Counted from the stretch's first letter, positions 5,787-13,531 are shown. The stretch: DNA of 27,791 bases from an uncultured Clostridia bacterium (GCA_947632425.1 CANRPG010000005.1:1-27791); one strand, 5' to 3'. Program-made: numbers and translations. Notes: generated by a model from the letters alone, not told the origin.

Positions 5787-5862
5787 TGGGATATAGCCAA
5801 GCGGTAAGGCAACGGACTTTGACTCCGTCATTCCGATGGTTCGAATCCATCTATCCCAACCA
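5787..5862 (+). tRNA. tRNA-Gln (anticodon TTG)
   Basis: The acceptor stem TGGGATA pairs with TATCCCA, the anticodon stem ACGGA/TCCGT encloses the loop CTTTGAC (anticodon TTG), and the T-arm contains GGTTCGAATCC. The discriminator is A5859 and the 3' CCA (5860-5862) is encoded. It reads CAA (and CAG by wobble). It is followed 34 bp later by a near-copy. Confidence 0.95.
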
Positions 5863-5896
5863 GAGCGGCTGTGCCGTATACACGCAATAGCAATTT

Positions 5897-5972
5897 TGGG
5901 GTGTCGCCAAGCGGTAAGGCAACGGACTCTGACTCCGTCATTCCGAAAGTTCGAATCTTTCCACCCCAGCCA
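5897..5972 (+). tRNA. tRNA-Gln (anticodon CTG)
   Basis: The acceptor stem TGGGGTG pairs with CACCCCA, and the anticodon loop is CTCTGAC (anticodon CTG), reading CAG. The D-arm and anticodon stem are identical to the upstream tRNA-Gln. CCA is encoded (5970-5972). It is probably co-transcribed from the promoter at 5732. Confidence 0.95.
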
Positions 5973-5985
5973 GATATGCAAAAAT

Positions 5986-6021
5986 GAGCATCGACTAATA
6001 CTAAGCCGATGCTCGTTTTTT
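5986..6021. terminator. Bidirectional terminator between the tRNAs and rmuC
   Basis: GAGCATCG (5986-5993) pairs with CGATGCTC (6007-6014), followed by GTTTTTT on the plus strand and ATTTTTG on the minus strand. It can end both the tRNA transcript and the rmuC operon. Confidence 0.8.
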
Positions 6022-6053
6022 ATATACACCACGAAAAATTTGTCATACGCTTT

Positions 6054-7535
6054 TCATTCTTCACTGTTGTTGCTGTCATCGCCGCCCGTCAGACCGAGTA
6101 TCGCTTTGGTATCGATCGAATTATCGAGCGTTTCAACGCCGCGCAGGCTGCGGTTTATAGCCCTGCTTCTTGTGCCAATAAGCTTGTCCAGCTCATCATC
6201 TGCCTGCCGCAGACGGTTACGCGCAGAATCGAGCACCGCGCCGAAATTGCCGAACTCTTTCTTTGTGGCTTCGAGGATCTTCCAGACCTCGCCGCTCTTT
6301 TTCTGTATTGCAAGCGTGCGAAAGCCCATTTGCAGGCTGTTGAGCATTGCCGCCATGGTAGAAGGCCCTGCGATATTCACCTTAAACTCGCGCTGGAGCG
6401 TTTCGACCAGCCCCATGTTTATGACCTCTGCATACAGCCCCTCAAAAGGCAGGAACATTATCGCAAAATCTGTGGTATACGGCGGCGCTATGTACTTGTC
6501 GTGTATGCTTTTCGCACAGCGTTTTATCTCTGCTTCAAGTGCGCTGCGCCGCTGTTTCATAAGCTCGGCATCGCCGCTGTCATAGGCATCGAGCAAAGCC
6601 GAAAACCTGTCCTGCGGAAATTTTGAGTCTATAGGCAGATAAACATACTCGCCGGTGCCTGTGCCCGGCAGATTTACAGTATAATCGACCTTTTCACTGC
6701 TGCCGGGTTTTACAGACTGCTGCGCGCTGTACTGACCGGGGGCAAGTATTTCTTCCAAGATCGCGCCAAGCTGTATCTCGCCGAGCGTGCCCCTCGTCTT
6801 TACGTTTGAGAGGACGTTCTTCAGATCCGCAACGCCGCTTGCCACGTTCTTCATCTCGCCCAGCCCCTTATGCACCTGCTCCAGTCTTTCGTTTACCGCC
6901 GAGAACGACTGCGTAAGTCTATCGTTGAGCGTTTTCTGCAATTTCTCGTTGACGGTATCGTTTATTTTGTCAAGGCTCTCTCTGTTTTCGGCGCGCAGTT
7001 TTTCCATGCTCTCGTTATTTGAAGCGCGCACTTTTTCAAGAGATGCCGTAAGGTCGGTGTTTATCTTTGCAAACTGCTCTTCAAGCTTTTGCAGCCGCTG
7101 AGCCATGGCATCGGTCATTTTATCTAGGTTTTGCTGATTATCCCTGCGCTGCTTTTCAATGCTCTCGCTGTTTGACTGCCTTATTTTTTCAAGAGATGCC
7201 AGAAGCTCTGTGCTTATTCTGTTAAACTCGCTCTCCAGTCTTAGCAGTTTTTCGTTCACTGCTTTCTGCTGCTGCTCCTGTGATGCGCGCAGCTCTCCGC
7301 CCAGCTTTGATATGCTGTTTACAACACTGTCGCTCAGCCTGCTGATGCTGCCCATTATCACGTCGCTTTGCGTTTTGTACTCTTTTTCTAAAAGCTCTGC
7401 CTGCCTGCTTACCGACTGAATATCATCTTCAAGCTTTTCGGTATTGTCGCCCTTGCCCTGCTTTACTAAAACTACAATGAGCAGTATCAGGTTTACAACG
7501 CAGCACACAAGCGCAAGTATTTCTACAATTTCCAT
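6054..7535 (-). CDS. rmuC: DNA recombination protein RmuC
   Basis: RmuC family proteins are membrane-anchored, have a long coiled coil and a PD-(D/E)XK-like nuclease core, and limit recombination between inverted repeats. Visible here are an N-terminal membrane helix (about 3-25), a coiled coil from about 30 to 235, and the core with LGEIQLGAILEEILAPGQY, YLPIDSKFPQDRF and AIMFLPFEGLYAEV. Length (493) is normal. The coiled coil contains two consecutive, clearly related 51-residue segments (about 97-147 and 148-198), an internal duplication. The start is supported by AAAGGA 7 nt upstream of the ATG. It follows the DUF4236 gene by 16 bp and probably shares its transcript. Confidence 0.93.
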   Translation of the reverse strand: MEIVEILALVCCVVNLILLIVVLVKQGKGDNTEKLEDDIQSVSRQAELLEKEYKTQSDVIMGSISRLSDSVVNSISKLGGELRASQEQQQKAVNEKLLRLESEFNRISTELLASLEKIRQSNSESIEKQRRDNQQNLDKMTDAMAQRLQKLEEQFAKINTDLTASLEKVRASNNESMEKLRAENRESLDKINDTVNEKLQKTLNDRLTQSFSAVNERLEQVHKGLGEMKNVASGVADLKNVLSNVKTRGTLGEIQLGAILEEILAPGQYSAQQSVKPGSSEKVDYTVNLPGTGTGEYVYLPIDSKFPQDRFSALLDAYDSGDAELMKQRRSALEAEIKRCAKSIHDKYIAPPYTTDFAIMFLPFEGLYAEVINMGLVETLQREFKVNIAGPSTMAAMLNSLQMGFRTLAIQKKSGEVWKILEATKKEFGNFGAVLDSARNRLRQADDELDKLIGTRSRAINRSLRGVETLDNSIDTKAILGLTGGDDSNNSEE

Positions 7536-7551
7536 ATCCTTTTCCTTTCAC

Positions 7552-8130
7552 TTACTGTTCAACGTTGACCGTTACGGCATCGGTCGTTTTGCCGTCGTAT
7601 GTGATCTTTATCGAAGCCGCGCCTTCTTCCACGCCTGTTACTGTAAAATGTACGGTCTCCGTATACGCCTGCTTAAAGCTTACTTCAACGGCAGAGGTAT
7701 TGTCAACATTGATATCAAAGTCCTTCTCTTTCGCGCCCGACATATCTTTGCCGTCGCATTCCAGTATTATGTTCACCGTTTTGCCTACCGCAACGCTGTA
7801 TTCATCTTTGCGCCACTGCATACCGCCGCTTTTGCCGTCAAAAACGCCGAAGTATTTCAGCAGACCGAATATCACAAATATTGCGGCTATCACGGAGCAT
7901 ATCGCGGAAATTACTACTTTTGATTTGCTGCCCTTCTTGCTTTTTGAGCCGCTCGAGGTGGTATACGAAAGCCCAGTGCCGGGTATGCCTATGGTGGTGG
8001 TCTGCCTGCCGCTGGTGCTTACGGTATGGTGCACGCCCTTAGTGCCGACGGTAACGCTCGCGCTCTTTTTGCTGAGGTTGACCCTTGTATTGTCGTTCAC
8101 CTTTACACTTTTATGAAAATTAAGTCCCAT
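7552..8130 (-). CDS. DUF4236 domain membrane protein with Ig-like C-terminal region
   Basis: Residues 1-55 match the DUF4236 pattern: MGLNFHKSVKV, then RVNLSKKSASVTVGTKG and the terminal TTIGIPGTGLSYTT. A Lys/Ser-rich stretch (60-71), a membrane helix (about 72-95) and an extracytoplasmic beta-rich domain (105-192) follow. The last domain, with YSVAVGKTVNI and a repeated strand pattern ending in AVTVNVEQ, resembles bacterial Ig-like domains. The function of DUF4236 is not established. I prefer the ATG at 8130 (AAAGG upstream, consensus promoter at 8177-8205) over an ORF start 159 bp upstream that would overlap the end of tadA. The gene sits directly before rmuC. Confidence 0.75.
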   Translation of the reverse strand: MGLNFHKSVKVNDNTRVNLSKKSASVTVGTKGVHHTVSTSGRQTTTIGIPGTGLSYTTSSGSKSKKGSKSKVVISAICSVIAAIFVIFGLLKYFGVFDGKSGGMQWRKDEYSVAVGKTVNIILECDGKDMSGAKEKDFDINVDNTSAVEVSFKQAYTETVHFTVTGVEEGAASIKITYDGKTTDAVTVNVEQ

Positions 8131-8176
8131 GTTTTTCACCTTTCCTGTCCGGTATGTTTTTCTATACATATATAAT

Positions 8177-8205
8177 AGTATAACACAAAACACAGCAAAC
8201 GTCAA
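8177..8205 (-). promoter_or_regulatory. Promoter of the DUF4236-rmuC operon
   Basis: On the minus strand TTGACG (8205-8200) and TATACT (8182-8177) are 17 bp apart. The -35 box sits in a short inverted repeat (AAACG-5 bp-CGTTT), a possible but weak operator. Confidence 0.75.
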
Positions 8206-8240
8206 GCGTTTACTGTGTAAAAAAACTCCCAACAAAAGCG

Positions 8241-8696
8241 TTATTTGCTCCGCAGGGTCTTGAAAAAATCCGAAAGAATATCCGCGCACTCTTTCTGCAT
8301 AACGCCGCCGGTGATCTGCGGTTTATGGTTATAAGGCAGCTCGAACAGCTCTATCACGCTTTCGCACGAGCCTGCCTTTTTATCATACGCGCCGAAAACC
8401 ACACGTTCAATGCGCGAATTTATTATCGCACCGCAGCACATGGGGCATGGCTCTAAGGTCACAAACATTTCGCAGTCTATCAGCCGCCAGCCGCCAAGTG
8501 TCTTGCTCGCCTCATTTATCGCAATTATTTCGGCATGGGCAAGGGGGCTTTTGCCGCTCTCGCGCAGGTTATAGCCCTCCCCTACTATCTCGCCGGTCGA
8601 TTTTTTCACCACCACCGCGCCCACGGGAACTTCGCCGAGAGCCGCGGCTTTTTTTGCAAGCTCTACCGCGCGCGACATATACTCCTCGTCAGTCAT
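8241..8696 (-). CDS. tadA: tRNA-specific adenosine deaminase TadA
   Basis: TadA converts A34 to inosine in tRNA-Arg(ACG), allowing decoding of CGN codons. The zinc site is clear: HAEI (His54, catalytic Glu56) and PCPMCCGA (Cys84, Cys87). Length (151 residues) and the C-terminal region with FGAYDKKAGSC are normal for bacterial TadA. The start codon overlaps the last 8 bp of the upstream permease gene, so translation is probably coupled. A weak hairpin and a T7 stretch follow the stop at about 8230-8219. Confidence 0.92.
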   Translation of the reverse strand: MTDEEYMSRAVELAKKAAALGEVPVGAVVVKKSTGEIVGEGYNLRESGKSPLAHAEIIAINEASKTLGGWRLIDCEMFVTLEPCPMCCGAIINSRIERVVFGAYDKKAGSCESVIELFELPYNHKPQITGGVMQKECADILSDFFKTLRSK

Positions 8697-9963
8697 TGTC
8701 TACCTCGTTCACCTCGTCGGCAGATGGTATTACCATGCTTTCAAGTATCTCAGGCGTTATAACGGGCTGTTTGCCGTCAGAGTGATAGATATGCGTAAAC
8801 GGCACTTTGTATTCTTCGGTAGCGGTGGGCATATTTTTGCTGTGGAGCTTCTTTGCGGTATGCTCTTTAAGAAGGTCATAAGCCACCGAGCAGGTAGGCA
8901 CTGCAAGCAGCAGACCCACGACCTTGAAAAGTCCGCCGCCGACAAACAGCGCGACAAGCACCCAGAACGTTGGCAGACCGGTTGTTCCGCCCAGTATACG
9001 TGGGCCTAAAATATTGCCGTCAAACTGCTGCAATATAAACACAAATATTACAAAAACAATGCACTTTTTAGGCTCTACAAAAAGCACAAGTGCCGCCGAG
9101 GGTATTGCGCCTATGAACGGGCCGAAATACGGAATGATATTCGTTATGCCCACGATAACTGCTATCAGTATATAATAAGGTATTTTCAGCACCCAGCAGC
9201 CGAAGAAGCAGATTATGCCGATGATAAGCGAATCTATTATCTTGCCGGTCAGGAAGTTGCCGAAAGTTTTGTTGGACATGGAAGCAACTTTGAATATCTT
9301 CTCGCAGGTGGAGCGCTTGAACAGTGCTATAAACAGCTTTTTGAACTGCGCCTGCAATGTCTCTTTGCTGATGAGAAGATATATTGAAACGATAAAGCCC
9401 AGCACAAAATTCTTCAAAAAGTTTATAAGGCTCCACGCGCCCGATGCAACGTTCATCAGCATGGGCTGCACCTGATCTAGCACGGAGTTGAGGTTCGCGC
9501 TGAAGTCGTCTATCTTTTCATTTACGAAGTTTTCAAGCTTGGGGTTATCGCTGAGAAGCTTTGCAGACCAGTCATACAGCCGGTTGTAGACGTCGGAAAC
9601 GTTGTCCACCATTGTTGAAATGCTGTCAATAAATGCAGGTATTACTATATAAAGCAAGCCGCCGACAACGGCTATGAAAAACATTGACGTGAAAGTTACC
9701 GAAACGCCCCTAACAAGCTTGGGGTGCGGCTTTTTTACTACATACTTTTTGAGGAGCTTTTCTATGGCGTTGAGCAGGGGGTTGAGCAAAAATGCTATCG
9801 CCAGACCGATGAACACTGGCATGAGTATTGAGAATATATTGCCCACGACACGCGATATTGCGGAGAATTTGAATATCGCCACGACCATAAGCATACTTAT
9901 CGCGATGACAATTATTGCATATACTGCTATTGTATTGTACTTTTTGTTTGAATAAAACTTCAC
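8689..9963 (-). CDS. AI-2E family transporter (PF01594-like permease)
   Basis: This 424-residue multi-helix membrane protein begins with a positive end and a hydrophobic hairpin (about 12-65), then a long soluble segment with amphipathic helices, and a C-terminal cluster of helices including IPYYILIAVIVGITNIIPYF and GPFIGAIPSAALVLF. The NIIPYFGPFIGAIP block is the family hallmark. Members export varied small solutes or ions; the AI-2 name is historical and the substrate is unknown. The start is GTG at 9963, supported by AGGGGAG 7 nt upstream. The tail (about 365-424) is soluble and acidic. It shares a transcript with tadA, which it overlaps by 8 bp. Confidence 0.9.
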   Translation of the reverse strand: MKFYSNKKYNTIAVYAIIVIAISMLMVVAIFKFSAISRVVGNIFSILMPVFIGLAIAFLLNPLLNAIEKLLKKYVVKKPHPKLVRGVSVTFTSMFFIAVVGGLLYIVIPAFIDSISTMVDNVSDVYNRLYDWSAKLLSDNPKLENFVNEKIDDFSANLNSVLDQVQPMLMNVASGAWSLINFLKNFVLGFIVSIYLLISKETLQAQFKKLFIALFKRSTCEKIFKVASMSNKTFGNFLTGKIIDSLIIGIICFFGCWVLKIPYYILIAVIVGITNIIPYFGPFIGAIPSAALVLFVEPKKCIVFVIFVFILQQFDGNILGPRILGGTTGLPTFWVLVALFVGGGLFKVVGLLLAVPTCSVAYDLLKEHTAKKLHSKNMPTATEEYKVPFTHIYHSDGKQPVITPEILESMVIPSADEVNEVDND

Positions 9964-10082
9964 TTGCGCGCTCCCCTTTTTTACACATAATAATGCTTCT
10001 TAATATATTATAATACATTGCATTAAAAAAAGCTAGTCTTATTTGCAAAAAAATTTAAATTTTTAATGACCCGAAATGAGTA

Positions 10083-10111
10083 TTGAAAAAAATGCCGTGA
10101 CGTGATATAAT
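10083..10111 (+). promoter_or_regulatory. Promoter of the PcrA/UvrD helicase gene
   Basis: TTGAAA (10083-10088) and TATAAT (10106-10111) are separated by 17 bp. The ribosome site AAGGAG (10130-10135) lies 9 nt before the ATG at 10145. Confidence 0.8.
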
Positions 10112-10144
10112 ATTCTAGTAGAAAATTATAAGGAGTTTTTATAT

Positions 10145-12493
10145 ATGTCTCAATATACGGCTTTGAAACAAATGGCGCTTGAAAAGTATTTTTCAAAGAT
10201 GAACGACAAGCAGCGAGAGGCTGTTTTTCAGGTAAAAGGGGCGGTGCTGATACTTGCAGGGGCAGGCAGCGGCAAGACCACCGTGCTTGTAAACAGGATA
10301 GCCAACATGATATACTTCGGCAACGCATATTACGAGGGTGAGCCGACCGATATAAGCGAGAGCGACATGGCTTTTCTGCGAGGTTTTGCACACGGCAGCG
10401 AGAGCGACCGCAGCAGACTTCGCGGCATTATAGCATACGACTGCGTTGAGCCTTGGAACATTTTGGCGATAACTTTTACCAACAAGGCTGCAAACGAGCT
10501 GAAAACGCGCCTTGCTGATATGCTGGGCGAGGCAGGCAGCGGCATTACTGCGGCGACTTTTCACTCGGCTTGTGTGAGAATACTGCGGCGAGAGTGCGAC
10601 AAACTGGGCTACCCGAGGAGCTTTACGATATACGATGCTGACGACCAGAAACGGCTGATAAAAGACTGCCTGAGTGACCTTGGGCTTTCAGACAAGATGT
10701 TTCCGCCGCGCTCGGTGATCTCGGAAATATCTTCGAGCAAAGACAAGCTGATAACGCCGAAGCAGTATGAGCAGATGTTCGGCAACGACTACCGCAAAAA
10801 GGCATATTCAAAGATATATGCGCTGTATCAGCAGCGGCTGAAGGCGGCAGGAGCTATGGACTTTGACGACCTTATATGCAACACTGTAACGCTGTTTGAG
10901 CAGTTCCCCGATGTTTTAGCGCACTATCAGAATCTTTACAAATACATACTTGTTGACGAATATCAGGACACGAATATTGCGCAGTATCGGCTGGTTGCTA
11001 TGCTGGCGGCAAAGTACGGCAACCTGTGTGTTGTGGGTGACGACGACCAGAGCATTTACAAGTTCCGCGGCGCGACTATAGAGAACATATTGCAGTTTGA
11101 GGGGCGGTTTGCAGGCTGCAAGGTGATTAGGCTGGAGCAGAATTACCGCTCAACGCAGAATATTCTCACCTGTGCGAACGTCCTGATACAGAACAACAGC
11201 GAGCGCAAGGGCAAAAATTTGTGGACTTCTATGGGAGACGGCGAAAAGGTATGCGTTTACAAGGCGGCAAGCTCGGCAGGGGAAGCAAAATTTGTTGCCG
11301 AAACGGTGCTTGAAAATCTGCGCTCGGGCGGTCACTATGGCGACAACGCCGTTTTATATCGCACTAACGCGCAGTCAAACGCTTTGGAACAAGCGATGAT
11401 AGCAGGCGGCATACCATACAAAATATTCGGCGGCGTGAAGTTTTACGACAGGAAAGAAATTCGCGATATTTTAGCGTATCTGCACGTTATTGACAACAAT
11501 GCCGACATAATGCGATTCAAGAGGATAGTAAACGAACCGAAGCGAAAGATAGGCGAAGCGACCGTAGCGCTGATAGAGCAGATATGCTCAGACATCGGCG
11601 ACGACCCGATAACGGTGATGAGGGATTCGCGCGAGCTTGCGCCCCTTGAAAAAAAGGCAAACCAACTTACCGACTTAGCGGCGATGTTTGACTATCTTAA
11701 AGAGATAAGCGACAGTGTGCCGCTGGAAGAACTGCTGGACGAGGTCATGGAAAAGTCGGGCTACAGGGCTATGCTGCTGGCACAGGGCGACGAGGGTCAG
11801 ACAAGGCTTGAAAACATCGAGGAGCTTAAATCAACAATGGTGACGTATTCGGAGCAGGCTGAGCAGCCTTCGCTTTCGGGATTTCTGGAAGAAGTTGCGC
11901 TTTACACCGACATTGACGAGCTTGACGGCGATGCAGACTATGTTACGATGATGACGGTTCACTCTGCTAAGGGACTGGAATTTCCGACGGTGTTTGTTGT
12001 GGGAATGGAAGATAATTTGTTCCCGTCAAGTCGTTCGGTAGATGAAGGCAATCTGGAGGAGGAGAGGCGGCTTGCATACGTTGCGATAACGAGAGCGAAA
12101 AACAAGCTGTATCTCACCCACGCGAAAGAAAGACTTATGTACGGCAGTGTGACCTACGCTTCGCCGTCACGCTTTTTGAACGAACTGCCGAAAGAAAATA
12201 TAGAAAAGCGCGTTGACCCTGCTTTAGAGGCGGCATACGGCGGCGGAAACATATCTGCAAAGGCGGCACAAAAAACGCCGCAGATATTCGGCAAGGCGGC
12301 TGCCGTGCGCCCACAGCCTGCAAAGCTTACGGAGAGTTTTTCGGCAGGCGACAGGGTATCGCACAAGATATTCGGCGAGGGAACGGTGCTTTCTGCAACG
12401 CCCACCGCGGCTGACATAAAGCTTGAAATAGCTTTTGACAAAGTGGGCACGAAAAAGATAATGGCTGCATTCGCGAAAATAACTAAGGTGTAA
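10145..12493 (+). CDS. pcrA: ATP-dependent DNA helicase, PcrA/UvrD type
   Basis: This superfamily 1A 3'-5' helicase acts in repair, replication restart and clearing of protein-DNA complexes. Motifs in order: Q-motif region NDKQREAV, Walker A GAGSGKTT (39-46), ILAITFTNKAANEL (Ia), LVDEYQDTN (II), VVGDDDQSIYKFRGA (III), LEQNYRST (IV), TVHSAKGLEFPTVFV (V) and EERRLAYVAITRAKNKL (VI). The C-terminus has a Tudor-like segment, GDRVSHKIFGEGTVL, which in PcrA contacts RNA polymerase. Compared with typical PcrA there is an insertion of about 44 residues (58-101) between motifs I and Ia. Length 782. It is transcribed from its own promoter, with no partner gene in the same transcript. PcrA is more likely than Rep because of the C-terminal segment. 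Confidence 0.92.
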   Translation: MSQYTALKQMALEKYFSKMNDKQREAVFQVKGAVLILAGAGSGKTTVLVNRIANMIYFGNAYYEGEPTDISESDMAFLRGFAHGSESDRSRLRGIIAYDCVEPWNILAITFTNKAANELKTRLADMLGEAGSGITAATFHSACVRILRRECDKLGYPRSFTIYDADDQKRLIKDCLSDLGLSDKMFPPRSVISEISSSKDKLITPKQYEQMFGNDYRKKAYSKIYALYQQRLKAAGAMDFDDLICNTVTLFEQFPDVLAHYQNLYKYILVDEYQDTNIAQYRLVAMLAAKYGNLCVVGDDDQSIYKFRGATIENILQFEGRFAGCKVIRLEQNYRSTQNILTCANVLIQNNSERKGKNLWTSMGDGEKVCVYKAASSAGEAKFVAETVLENLRSGGHYGDNAVLYRTNAQSNALEQAMIAGGIPYKIFGGVKFYDRKEIRDILAYLHVIDNNADIMRFKRIVNEPKRKIGEATVALIEQICSDIGDDPITVMRDSRELAPLEKKANQLTDLAAMFDYLKEISDSVPLEELLDEVMEKSGYRAMLLAQGDEGQTRLENIEELKSTMVTYSEQAEQPSLSGFLEEVALYTDIDELDGDADYVTMMTVHSAKGLEFPTVFVVGMEDNLFPSSRSVDEGNLEEERRLAYVAITRAKNKLYLTHAKERLMYGSVTYASPSRFLNELPKENIEKRVDPALEAAYGGGNISAKAAQKTPQIFGKAAAVRPQPAKLTESFSAGDRVSHKIFGEGTVLSATPTAADIKLEIAFDKVGTKKIMAAFAKITKV

Positions 12494-12497
12494 AGAC

Positions 12498-12535
12498 TTT
12501 TTTAGTCACTGCTTACGCGTAAGCGCACTAAAAAA
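12498..12535. repeat. Inverted repeat after the helicase gene
   Basis: TTTTTTAGT (12498-12506) pairs with ACTAAAAAA (12527-12535) and the centre is a perfect palindrome, GCTTACGCGTAAGC (12511-12524). The T and A runs are inside the stem rather than after it, so it is not a canonical intrinsic terminator, but it is the only hairpin near the helicase stop codon. Confidence 0.6.
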
Positions 12536-12541
12536 TCAAAT

Positions 12542-12610
12542 AAAAAGAGCCGAGAATCGTTCAGTGTGCTTGGACTCCAATTGCCCAAGGGCTTAAACGA
12601 CCTTGACCCT
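12542..12610 (-). ncRNA. Small RNA of the tandem array, copy 1
   Basis: A predicted RNA of about 70 nt starts 7 nt after the -10 box. Its 5' end (12610-12595) pairs with its 3' end (12563-12546) in a long stem with G-U pairs and one bulge, followed by TTTTT. Inside, CTTGGGC and GTCCAAG form a 7-bp hairpin with the 7-nt loop AATTGGA. There is no start codon with a ribosome site. It matches no RNA family I can name. Confidence 0.7.
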
Positions 12611-12616
12611 GATTCT

Positions 12617-12645
12617 ATTATACACCAAATCAGAAAATTTGTCAA
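12617..12645 (-). promoter_or_regulatory. Promoter of small RNA copy 1
   Basis: On the minus strand TTGACA (12645-12640) and TATAAT (12622-12617) are 17 bp apart; both boxes are perfect. Confidence 0.85.
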
Positions 12646-12681
12646 TAGGCTTTAAAAATATTTCAGATCTGTCATCTGAAT

Positions 12682-12751
12682 AAAAAAGAGCCGAGAATTG
12701 TTCAGTGTGCTTGGACTAGACTTCCCCAAGGGCTTAAACAATTTCGGTTCT
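12682..12751 (-). ncRNA. Small RNA of the tandem array, copy 2
   Basis: It has the same architecture as copy 1, with T6 at the end. The closing stem keeps pairing although bases differ: a C-G pair in copy 1 is U-A here. The inner hairpin keeps CTTGGG/TCCAAG but the loop is changed (GAAGTCTAG). Confidence 0.7.
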
Positions 12752-12757
12752 GATATT

Positions 12758-12786
12758 ATTATACACCAAAGCGAAAAATTTGTCAA
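12758..12786 (-). promoter_or_regulatory. Promoter of small RNA copy 2
   Basis: On the minus strand TTGACA (12786-12781) and TATAAT (12763-12758) are 17 bp apart; both boxes are perfect. Confidence 0.85.
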
Positions 12787-12823
12787 GGGCTTTTTCAAAA
12801 ATATTTCAGATCTATCATTTGAA

Positions 12824-12895
12824 TAAATAAAGAGGCAAGGATCGTTTGAGAGATGGGAGCTACAATTGCTCGAATTAACAAACGACCTTGACTCT
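12824..12895 (-). ncRNA. Small RNA of the tandem array, copy 3 (diverged apical part)
   Basis: The closing stem is the longest of the three: 12895-12879 pairs with 12848-12831 over about 16 bp with one mismatch and one bulge, followed by TTTATTTATT. The apical half differs completely from copies 1 and 2 but still forms a hairpin, GAGC/GCTC (12871-12868 with 12860-12857) around the 7-nt loop AATTGTA. Confidence 0.65.
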
Positions 12896-12901
12896 GATAC
12901 T

Positions 12902-12930
12902 ATTATACACCAAATCAGAAAATTTGTCAA
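12902..12930 (-). promoter_or_regulatory. Promoter of small RNA copy 3
   Basis: On the minus strand TTGACA (12930-12925) and TATAAT (12907-12902) are 17 bp apart, with the same spacer sequence as copy 1. Confidence 0.85.
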
Positions 12931-13015
12931 TAAGTCTGGCGAAAAATTTTCAGGTATAGCAGAAAAACTGCATAAATACATCATACACAAATATAATAAA
13001 ATAAGGAGTGATATT

Positions 13016-13519
13016 ATGTTCAGAGAATGCGACATAACAAAGGCAGGTTTTGACCCGTTTTGCAAGATAGGCAAGCAGTGGTTTCTGATCTGCGCGGGAA
13101 AGGAAAACGACTTCAACGCGATGACCTGTTCGTGGGGGTTTGCAGGCGTTATGTGGAACAAAAACTGCATTGCACCCGTGATAAGACCGCAGAGATACAC
13201 GAAAAAGTTTCTGGACAGGGAAGAATATTTTTCGGTATCTTTCTACCCCGACGAGCACAAAAGCGCGCTGGCGTTCTGCGGCTCAAACAGCGGCTACGAT
13301 ATGCCCGACAAGATGAAAAAATGCGGTCTTACGCCGATAATGCTTGACGGTGTGCCCTGCTTTGAAGAGGCCAATCTTGTACTTATCTGCCGCAAGCTCT
13401 ACACACAAGACCTTGTTCCCGAGGGGTTCGTTGACAAAACCGTGGCGCAGCTGAATTACGCGCAAAACGACTACCACTGCGCTTACATCGGCGAGATAGT
13501 AAAGGCATATGAAAAGTAA
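13016..13519 (+). CDS. Flavin reductase-like protein (FMN-binding split barrel)
   Basis: This 167-residue protein resembles the flavin reductase / FMN-binding split-barrel family: an early segment WFLICAGKENDFNAMTCSWG, the block VIRPQRYTKKFLDREEYFSVSFYP, and a late NYAQNDYHCAYIGEIVKAYE. Such proteins bind FMN and act as NAD(P)H:flavin oxidoreductases or redox partners; the substrate here is unknown. An ORF extends 150 bp further upstream into the small RNA region, but AAGGAG (13003-13008) 7 nt before the ATG at 13016 fixes the start. A TATAAT at 12992-12997 with a poor -35 may be its promoter, divergent from the small RNA array. A terminator hairpin follows 12 bp after the stop. Confidence 0.8.
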   Translation: MFRECDITKAGFDPFCKIGKQWFLICAGKENDFNAMTCSWGFAGVMWNKNCIAPVIRPQRYTKKFLDREEYFSVSFYPDEHKSALAFCGSNSGYDMPDKMKKCGLTPIMLDGVPCFEEANLVLICRKLYTQDLVPEGFVDKTVAQLNYAQNDYHCAYIGEIVKAYEK

Positions 13520-13531
13520 GTGAATAAAAGG

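Larger units (their letters stand above)
12541..12930 (-). repeat. Tandem array of three ~141-bp repeats, each a small RNA gene
   Basis: Three units begin at about 12541, 12682 and 12824. Each has a TTGACA-17-TATAAT promoter on the minus strand, an RNA segment of about 70 bp with a long closing stem, and a T-run. Spacers also share a block around AATATTTCAGATCT. Units 1 and 2 are closest; unit 3 diverges in the RNA apical part but keeps its promoter almost identical to unit 1. Confidence 0.85.

Noticed and set aside
12498..12535. Standard intrinsic terminator of pcrA
   Set aside because: The stem has its T-run on the 5' side and A-run on the 3' side, so no U-tract follows the hairpin; recorded only as an inverted repeat.
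12541..12930. CRISPR array
   Set aside because: Repeats are ~141 bp with internal promoters and terminators and there are only three; no short repeat with unique spacers and no cas genes.
12652..13200. 182-residue minus-strand ORF
   Set aside because: It runs through the small RNA array and antisense to the flavin reductase gene, with no ribosome site; small RNA promoters inside it argue against coding.
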